DNA of 64,000 nucleotides from Salticus scenicus (taxonomy: Eukaryota; Arthropoda; Arachnida; Araneae; Salticidae), in assembly GCA_963930645.1 (NCBI GenBank), contig CAWVNO010000515.1:1240001-1304000 (forward strand). Reading direction: 5' to 3'. Of this stretch, positions 57,680 to 64,000 are shown one piece after another. Position numbers and translations under genes: made by a program. The notes under the pieces were generated by a model that had not been told where the DNA came from, ran no database searches, and saw only the letters and a program-made list of their open reading frames with translations. Every line of letters begins with the position of its first letter. Position 1 is the first letter of the stretch.

Positions 57680-58149
57680 AGTTTTTTTTTTTTTTTTTTT
57701 AATTGATAGACAAGTAATATTTTCCAGAAAAGTTCGTTAAATGTATTTTCAAGGTTGAACACCTTAAAGGGGAGAAAAGATTAAACAATTACAAAAGTAA
57801 AGAGGTTAAGACTAATAACAATGCTTTTACAAAAACCCCTGCAAACAAGCACGAATCTCTTATTCTTCATAAAATATGAAGGATTTTAACCAATTAAAAT
57901 TTTGATTAATCTGCTTACTTGCCAACTCCACTGTTTTTACCAGTAGACTACCGTTTTTTTTTTTAGCTATTTCTACTGGTCTGCTGTTTTTAGGAACTTA
58001 CAAGAAAAATTGTAAAATTGAGCAATTTTACTGGAAAATATATAGAGGAAAATATACAGAGAATACATATAATAATGAAATGAGGCTTATTAAATGTATG
58101 TGTAAAAATTACAATACTGATTTTAATTAACTCAAAACAAACTTAAATT

Positions 58150-59800
58150 TTTGGATTTTTTACTTCCATCACCCTACTACCGTAAGTAATGGAAGTACAG
58201 AGCTGACAACCTAATCCGGCAAATTGTTAGTACCGCCCCTTTTTCTACACCAGTCATTTCTTAGAGTTTTTTCTTCTTAATTCATCGTAAATACATTTGA
58301 AGAAAATTGCTTTAAAAATTAAGTGGTGTAGAAAAAGGGGCGGTACTAACAATTTGCCGGATTAGGTTGGCAGCTCTGGAAGTATTGTATTCGGTCCAAA
58401 AATTCGATATTGAGATTTCACCTGATTTACACGTTTTAAGGTCCCCTGAGTCCAAAAAAGTGGTTTTGGCAATTGGTAAGTGTGTGTGTGTGTGGAATCT
58501 CCAGGCTATCATATCTCCTAAACTAATAAAGATAGAACTACAAAACTTCAGAATTAAGACAGGTCTGGTGTACAGATGCATTTTCCAAATGTTGATAAAA
58601 ATTGAAAAACCGGAAGTGGGACATCAGAAACCAGAAGTGGGACCGTAAGTCAGTATCTCAAAACCGGCTCTAACGATTTTCTTCAAATTTGCTATATAAA
58701 CATTCTATTAGAAGTCCTTTCGAATGATATAGTTGGTTAGTTCAGGAAAATCGATAGGCACCCTGTATAAATAACTCAATTTCAGGTCTCGCAAGCGCGT
58801 TCCTTTAAAAACATCTTTACGGATTTTTTTCAAACTCGCCATTTTAACTCAATTTTCTCAAAAAAAAAAAAAAAAAAGTCTGGTGTGAAACAACCACACG
58901 GCTTCCATTGCCCACTATTACACGGATTATATGCATTTTTTAGAAATAATGTGGTCAGCGAACACGTAAAATTGACCTAACGAAGTAGACACCAAACAAA
59001 TTTCCTATAATGAAAGCTAATATATATATGTGTGCGTGTATGTGTGTGTGCATGCATGTATGTATAAATATATATATATATATATATACATATGTAAACA
59101 TGTAAAACAGAATTTATATAGCGAGTTAAAAAATAAGGGGGGGGGGATGAGTTATTTTTTCAAACACCAATTTCCGAGATCTAAAACTGACCTACCTAAT
59201 CAGGATGACTGTTATTTTTCCTGTAACAACCACTTAATACATGAGAAAGGATATCTAAAATGGATTTATGCAACAATTTTCAAGAAAATCATTAGAGCCG
59301 TTTTTGAGATACCAACTTTTACCAAAACATGGAGTACTCAATTATTGAACGGAAAACAAGAATTACATACAAAAGCATATTTAAAAGTGAGTTACTATAG
59401 TGAGTTAGAAAATAATCCGTACAGCCGTTTTTAAAAGCACGACTTGCGAGACCTGAAATTAAGCTATTTATACAGGGCGCCTGTACACCAGAATTTCATC
59501 TGTACACCAGACCTGCCTCAATGCTGAAGTTTCGTAGTTTTATCTCTATTAGTTTAGGAGATATCATAACCAGAAGATTTCGTTCGTACATACATACATA
59601 CACACACATACACACTATTGCCAAAAACTACTGATTTGGACTCAGGAGACCTTAAAACGTGTAAATTAAGTGAAAACTCGACATTGAATTTTTGGACCGA
59701 ATACAATACTTCCATTACTTACGGTAGTGGGGTAATGAAAGTAAAAATGCATATAATTCGTGAAATAGTGGGTAATGGAAGTCGTGTGGTTTTTCACATC
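58150..59800. repeat. Large foldback of the GGAAGTATTG family
   Basis: The left part (58165-58870) runs in the direction of the 54.3-kb copy; the right part (about 59120-59740) is its reverse complement. Both contain the GGAAGTATTGTATTCGGTCC word, the GGTCTCCTGAGTCC-like word and the TCTCCTAAACTAATA word (or complements). A middle segment (58880-59100) carries the GTGTGAAACAACCACACGG end and (TG)n/(TA)n runs. A further end word follows at 59771. Confidence 0.75.
58198..58378. mobile_element. 181-bp MITE with CAGAGCTGCCAAC-type ends and exact 6-bp duplication
   Basis: Near-perfect inverted ends of about 54 bp: CAGAGCTGACAACCTAATCC on the left and CAGAGCTGCCAACCTAATCC (reverse complement) on the right, each continuing through GGCAAATTGTTAGTACCGCC. 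GAAGTA flanks both sides (58192-58197, 58379-58384). The sister repeat at 54.3 kb reads straight through GGAAGTATTG, which is the empty site. Confidence 0.9.
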
Positions 59801-60439
59801 AGATTTGTAAATAATGCTTTGTAATTAAATAGTATATTTACATAGTCATTGTGAGTGTATTTTCAGTCAGATAAGATAATTAAAAACTGAATTTTGATCC
59901 TCATTATCTTATAAAAATCTGGAGAACATTTTAATTTCTAAATGCAGTGAAAATTTAGTTTAACAATTCTATGAATAACAATTTAATTGTTATTTTCTTA
60001 ATGAAGCAAAATCTGCTATAAATGTAAAAATTTGTGTTTAAGTAAATATCATAGACAATATTTTTTTCCCCTAATTTTTAAGATTTGAAATTAATTCTTT
60101 AATACACATAATCTCAATATTTTATTTGTTTTCGTTTGAAAGATGAGTGATTTTTATTTAAAGAAAATTTTTATTTATGGAAAATATTTTGTAAATATTC
60201 ATATATTTTTCTTTTTGTCTACTATATATTTATATAAATTCAGTCTCTATCGTTAAAAATGTCAATTTACAAAATCTCTACTGTTTTTTTTTTTTTTTTT
60301 TCCCCGATAAAATCTACTGATTTTTAAAACTGATATGTTGGCAAGTATGAATCTATCTCAAATATTATGAGACATGCTAGTCATTGTTTTTTTTTTTTTT
60401 TTTTTCCGAACTAATCTTATTCCACAAATATTATGAGGC

Positions 60440-60900
60440 AGCTTAATCAAATAGAGACTCGTTTTCCTCTTCAGATATTACCAGACAGGTTAGTCAGGCA
60501 AATAATCTTGACTATCCTGCCTCTTCAAATATTCTTTGAAAATTGACTACCTTTCTTAGTCAGATACCTGAGATCTGTTGACTAACTTTCTTAATCAAGT
60601 GTAGATTCTAACTAACATGCCTTGTCTTTGAAACTGCGGTTGTTGACTAACCTTCCTGGTCAGATAATTATGATTGTCGACTAGCCTTCTTTGTCTGATA
60701 ATATTAACCTTCCTAGTCTGGAGTAGTGTTTTGGTGACTAGTTCAGCAAGTACACTTTTTAGTTTTGGAGACTAGTTCAGCAAGTACACTTTTCAGTTTT
60801 GGTGACTAGTTCAGCAAGTACACTTTTCAGTTTTGGAGACTAGTTCAGCAAGTACACTTTTTGGCTAGTCAGCTATTTTGGTTAGTCAATTCTGTATTGT
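60440..60900. repeat. Degenerate TGACTA...GTCAGA repeats with a 35-bp minisatellite
   Basis: 60440-60720 holds loosely repeated GTTGACTAACCTTCCTAGTC / AGATAAT words. 60731-60865 is a cleaner minisatellite of four units of about 35 bp (GTTTTGG(T/A)GACTAGTTCAG then CAAGTACACTTTT). Degenerate relatives lie at 50930-51240. Confidence 0.85.
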
Positions 60901-61242
60901 CAGTTGAGCATTTTGCCAGGTCACTGTGACCAATTTATTTTTCTGTGTGTGTATGTTGTGGATGGAGAAAGATTATGAATCAGGTGGCTTTTGTAGCGAA
61001 TTTAATCGCCGATCATTAATGAGGTTTCTTTTTTTAAAAACGGATGATATCCGCGATTTTTTTTAAAGCAGAAGTTGATTCGCAAAATTCCACGAATTAG
61101 GGGGAGAAAAATCACAGATTTCCACGAAATCGCGAAAAAAATTGCATGTTTGATTGGTGATTACAGCAAATTTTTTTTGGATCGCCACTTTTTCAAATTA
61201 GGTCGCCACATGGCGAGTGGCGACCCTGAATCTTGACCTCTA
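60901..61242. other. Right end region of the nested zone
   Basis: Contains a relative of the 43.7-kb repeat (TATGTTGTGGATGGAGAAAG, GATATCCGCGATTTTTT), then GTCGCCACATGGCGAGTGGC, which is a palindromic block, and the inverted end CTTGACCTCTA. Confidence 0.6.
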
Positions 61243-61681
61243 CCCTACAACTTGTTTAATTTCAGTTTAATTGCACAATAAAAACAAATTTACAAAGTAT
61301 GTTTTAAATAAAAAATTATTAACTTTTATTCAAGATTAAAATTTATGATTTTAATATTGATTCTGATATTAAATGTTTTAAGCACACAGGATTTTATAAT
61401 AATGAAAATCCCTGTTATACAGATTGACATATTCTAGATTAGAAAGAGTACAGAGTACTTATTATGAATATTATCATTTAACTGAATTACTGAGAAAAAA
61501 TACATAGGGTTCTTTAAATTGAAGTATTAATAATTTATAAATAAAAAAAGTTATATTTTACAATGACTGCTGTATTCATTGATTGAGATTTTAAAGCAGC
61601 TTAATTGACCAGCTCAATGATTACAGAGCATATTTATTAAGCTATCATATTTTTCTTTACTTTATGTAGAAGCACAAATAA

Positions 61682-62127
61682 CACAGGCCTACAAAAATGA
61701 TATTGACAAAATTTGATTTGATAATTTAAGCTGATCTTTATGTTTTTTGATGTGCTGAAACCGAAAATGCAGCGCATTTTTTTCTATCACATATAGATTT
61801 TTATCAATACAGTGTGCTTTCCGACACAATTTCTTACATATACCATCATAACAATAGGTTGGTTGGTATGGTTTTATGTCACACTAGTCCTGCGCCATTA
61901 CAACAATAGGTTTCAATGATTAATTAATCATGAAAACATACTATAAAACTTACCGTATAATTATATTGGTGGAAGAGTAATGCAAGAAATTATATAGGTA
62001 GACATCCTGTATTAGCAAAAATCTATACGTGATAGAGAAAAACTGACTTCATTTTTGGTTTCAGCACACCAAAAAACATAAAGATCAGTCAAAATTATAA
62101 AATCAAAATTTTACATGTCGACCTGTG
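61682..62127. mobile_element. 446-bp MITE with long imperfect inverted repeats
   Basis: Ends CACAGGCCTACA and (reverse complement) CACAGGTCGACA extend into arms of about 85-95 bp sharing TGATCTTTATGTTTTTTG and TGTGCTGAAACC. Both sides are flanked by TAA (61679-61681, 62128-62130). No coding sequence. A 3-bp duplication would suit a PIF/Harbinger- or CACTA-type element, but the class is not decided. Confidence 0.75.
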
Positions 62128-62130
62128 TAA

Positions 62131-62862
62131 TCAGAGGCTCCAAGGTAAGTATAAAGACAAATGAGTTTTCTAGCAATTTAAAATGACGAAATTGCAAACA
62201 AAATTTGAAATCTTGTTTTTTATAAAAATCATATTACTTTTTTTTTTACCTTGAATTATTGGGAAAGATAGAGTTTACACAATATGACAATTTGTATATA
62301 ACAAGATATATAAATCTGCTTGTTTTTTTATTGTTGGCAAAGTAACACAAATAGAGTTCACCTAACAAACTTTTTTTAAAAATCAAAATGGTGCTTTTTT
62401 AAATGTCAACAGATCATTACAAATGAATTTGAATTCCTTTTAAGAAACAAGTGAAATGCTACTTACTAAATTTTTCATTAAATAAGGAAACAATTTTCAG
62501 TCCTTTTACCAAGATACATTATGATTCAGAAAGATATGAATTCCTTGGGTAAAAGTTTTCTATTTTTGTTTTAAAAGGGGGGGGGGGAGAGAAAAAGCTT
62601 AATAAAAGGAACTAATATAATGTTTAAGTTAGATACTATTGAGCTTTTCTTGATTACAGTAATCTAGATATTTCAGATCATATACTCCAGGGAAATACTT
62701 GAAATTTACAAATCATCATGAACTTTAAGTAAATGAAGCCTCTAAATAATGATGCAGTAACAAACTTTTTAAGTTATTTAGACATATAAAATTTAATTAT
62801 ATGTACAATTACCAAAATTTTTATTACATTGGAATTGGAATATTGCATACTTTTCCAAAATA
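62131..62862. other. Non-coding A/T-rich interval
   Basis: A G-run lies near 62577-62587. No gene or repeat end is recognised. A CTCCAAG|GTAAGT word at 62140-62152 looks like a donor but has no supported exon. Confidence 0.5.
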
Positions 62863-63408
62863 TTAACCCATTAGACGCCACATTATGAATCCCACTGAAA
62901 ATTTTTGAATTTTCATATGTTTGGGTTTTAATGTGCATCTCTAATCATATGTAGTTTTAATAATTTTTTTTTTTTTTTCTAGAAGATATGATATGGTTCC
63001 AAAATGGGAGACTTTTGAGATAAAATAGATGTACATAAATTTCAAAAAACCATTTTAAATTAGTTTTCTTGATCCCTGTTTCTTATAATTTAAGAAAAGA
63101 ATTGTTTTACTTCATATTTATAGTTTTAAACCCGTGCACTCGAATGATTTATTTTTGGTTATATATTTATTTATTTTATGCAGTAATAACAGGCAATTTT
63201 GTTATAATTAAAAAATAAATAATTAATAAAAATATATATATATATATATATATATAGTATAAACTTTTTGAAAAAATTACCAACAAATCTATACACTTCA
63301 ATATTTAATGAGAAAAATGTATAATATATTTATATTAATTACTTGTAGAGAAAAAAAAAATTTAATCAAATGTTCCCACAGTGGGAACTTTGATGCTTAA
63401 TGGGTTAA
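62863..63408. mobile_element. TTAA-flanked MITE (CCCATTAGACGC ends)
   Basis: TTAA (62863-62866), then CCCATTAGACGCCACATT; the far end reads AACTTTGATGCTTAATGGG and then TTAA (63405-63408). A 538-bp body with inverted CCCATTA/TAATGGG ends. It has a subterminal CCCACAGTGGG palindrome and a (TA)n run inside. piggyBac-type termini, non-coding. Confidence 0.7.
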
Positions 63409-63640
63409 ACAAAAAATCTTTTTATTGTCATTACCTGTTAATTTCTTTTCAAACAAATGAAAATTAATTACAGATATATTTACACAGAACTTCAATTTTA
63501 TATTAAATCATAATTTTTTTCAATATTAAAAAAGAAGAAAAAACTCCAGATTTCTCTTGCCAATTACTTAATTACAAGGATCATTTTTCATACTGATTTT
63601 GAAATTAGTGTATGTGCTTTACACAAATCTACCACCTATA
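63409..63640. other. Non-coding interval
   Basis: A/T-rich. No feature is recognised. Confidence 0.4.
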
Positions 63641-63643
63641 ATA

Positions 63644-64000
63644 CAGTATGGAACCGTTTATCCGGAATCCAGTTATCCGGAAAACCAGTTATCCGGAATT
63701 ATATTTCCAAACAACTAATTTCCAATGTATTTAAAAAAAAAAAAAAAAAAAAAATTACACTTTTTTTTTTTTTTTTTTTTAATAATAATAATAATGAGGG
63801 TTTAACATTGTAATCTGAAACAATTAAAAGTAAAAGAAATATTTAATAAATAACAATTCCATTTAATTTTGTTACATTTATTTAAAAGTAGTATTTATGT
63901 ATTTGACAGGGAATATAAGTTAAAGGTCATAATGTACAATGTAGACTGAAAAGATAGCTTTTAGTTCTGAAAAATGTGGATAGATGGCGCCACTACACAA
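63644..64000 (+). mobile_element. Partial pogo/Tigger-like end
   Basis: TA followed by CAGTATGGAACCGTTTATCC and two further TTATCCGGAA repeats resembles the terminal region of pogo/Tigger elements. The rest of the element, if any, runs off the window. An A run facing a T run follows at 63731-63780, and ATGGCGCCACTAC occurs at the edge. Confidence 0.45.

Larger units (their letters stand above)
57914..60349. mobile_element. Element with CTTACTTGCCAAC end enclosing a large foldback
   Basis: The left end CTTACTTGCCAACTCCACTG and the right end GTTGGCAAGTATG are inverted. The flanks are AATCTG (57908-57913) and AATCTA (60350-60355), a 6-bp duplication with one mismatch. Subterminal CAGTAGACTACCG / ATCTACTGATTTTTAAAAC words also mirror. 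Most of the interior is the foldback at 58150-59800. No transposase was recognised. Confidence 0.65.
40390..61242. mobile_element. Possible outer transposon bracketing the nested repeat zone
   Basis: The left end at 40390 (TAGAGGTCAAGACTTACA) and the right end at 61242 (reverse complement TAGAGGTCAAGATTCAGG) share an 11-13 bp inverted repeat. Both are followed by a GTGGC/CGCCACTCGC word. Flanks TCCTACAC (40382-40389) and CCCTACAA (61243-61250) match at the central six of eight bases, as for an old 8-bp hAT-type duplication. No transposase is visible. The alternative is two unrelated copies of one short MITE family. Most of the 20.9 kb would then be later insertions. Confidence 0.35.

Noticed and set aside
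58312..59824. Several open frames of 68-134 residues
   Set aside because: They arise from the foldback repeat in both orientations and share no protein motif; the frames follow repeat structure, not coding constraint.
62050..62152. Possible exon ending CTCCAAG|GTAAGT on plus
   Set aside because: Its frames contain early stops, and most of it is the right arm of the MITE at 61682-62127.

Overview
The window looks like nuclear DNA of an arthropod, most likely an arachnid such as a spider. This is an inference from very high A/T content, introns of 0.3 to 16 kb, dense nested transposons and Penelope-type retroelement debris. No bacterial-style gene organisation is present and almost all of the sequence is non-coding.

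Host genes. (1) The 3' half of a sorting nexin 29 (SNX29)-like gene lies on the minus strand. Eight exons with consensus splice sites, between 39747 and 14809, join in phase to 282 codons. They encode a coiled-coil stretch, a PX domain and the C-terminus; the RUN-domain end of the gene is presumably beyond the right edge. (2) On the plus strand, two exons (51725-51848 and 55642-55812) encode most of a THAP zinc-finger domain, broken by a one-base frameshift.

Layout. 1-4 kb: a Tc1 transposase fragment, two minisatellites and the end of a CTAG-type repeat. 4.2-14.8 kb: a decayed mariner, three TTAA-flanked MITEs and the A/T-rich 3' flank of SNX29. 14.8-39.7 kb: SNX29 exons and introns. One intron holds two hammerhead-like foldbacks and a hAT-like element; another (15.8 kb) holds a complete Gypsy-type LTR retrotransposon with apparently identical LTRs and an intact 1304-codon gag-pol frame, plus a 3.4 kb satellite-bearing repeat. 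40.4-61.2 kb: a deeply nested repeat zone, possibly bracketed by one pair of terminal inverted repeats, with a Penelope GIY-YIG foldback, a complete but broken Tc1 element, four elements of an unassigned family with 6-bp target duplications, and the THAP gene. 61.2-64 kb: two MITEs and a pogo-like end.

The most unusual material is the set of inverted-repeat structures carrying hammerhead-ribozyme-like cores, the 6-bp-duplication family sharing a TGCCAAC end, and the nesting order of insertions that can be read from interrupted sister copies. No clearly novel gene system was found.
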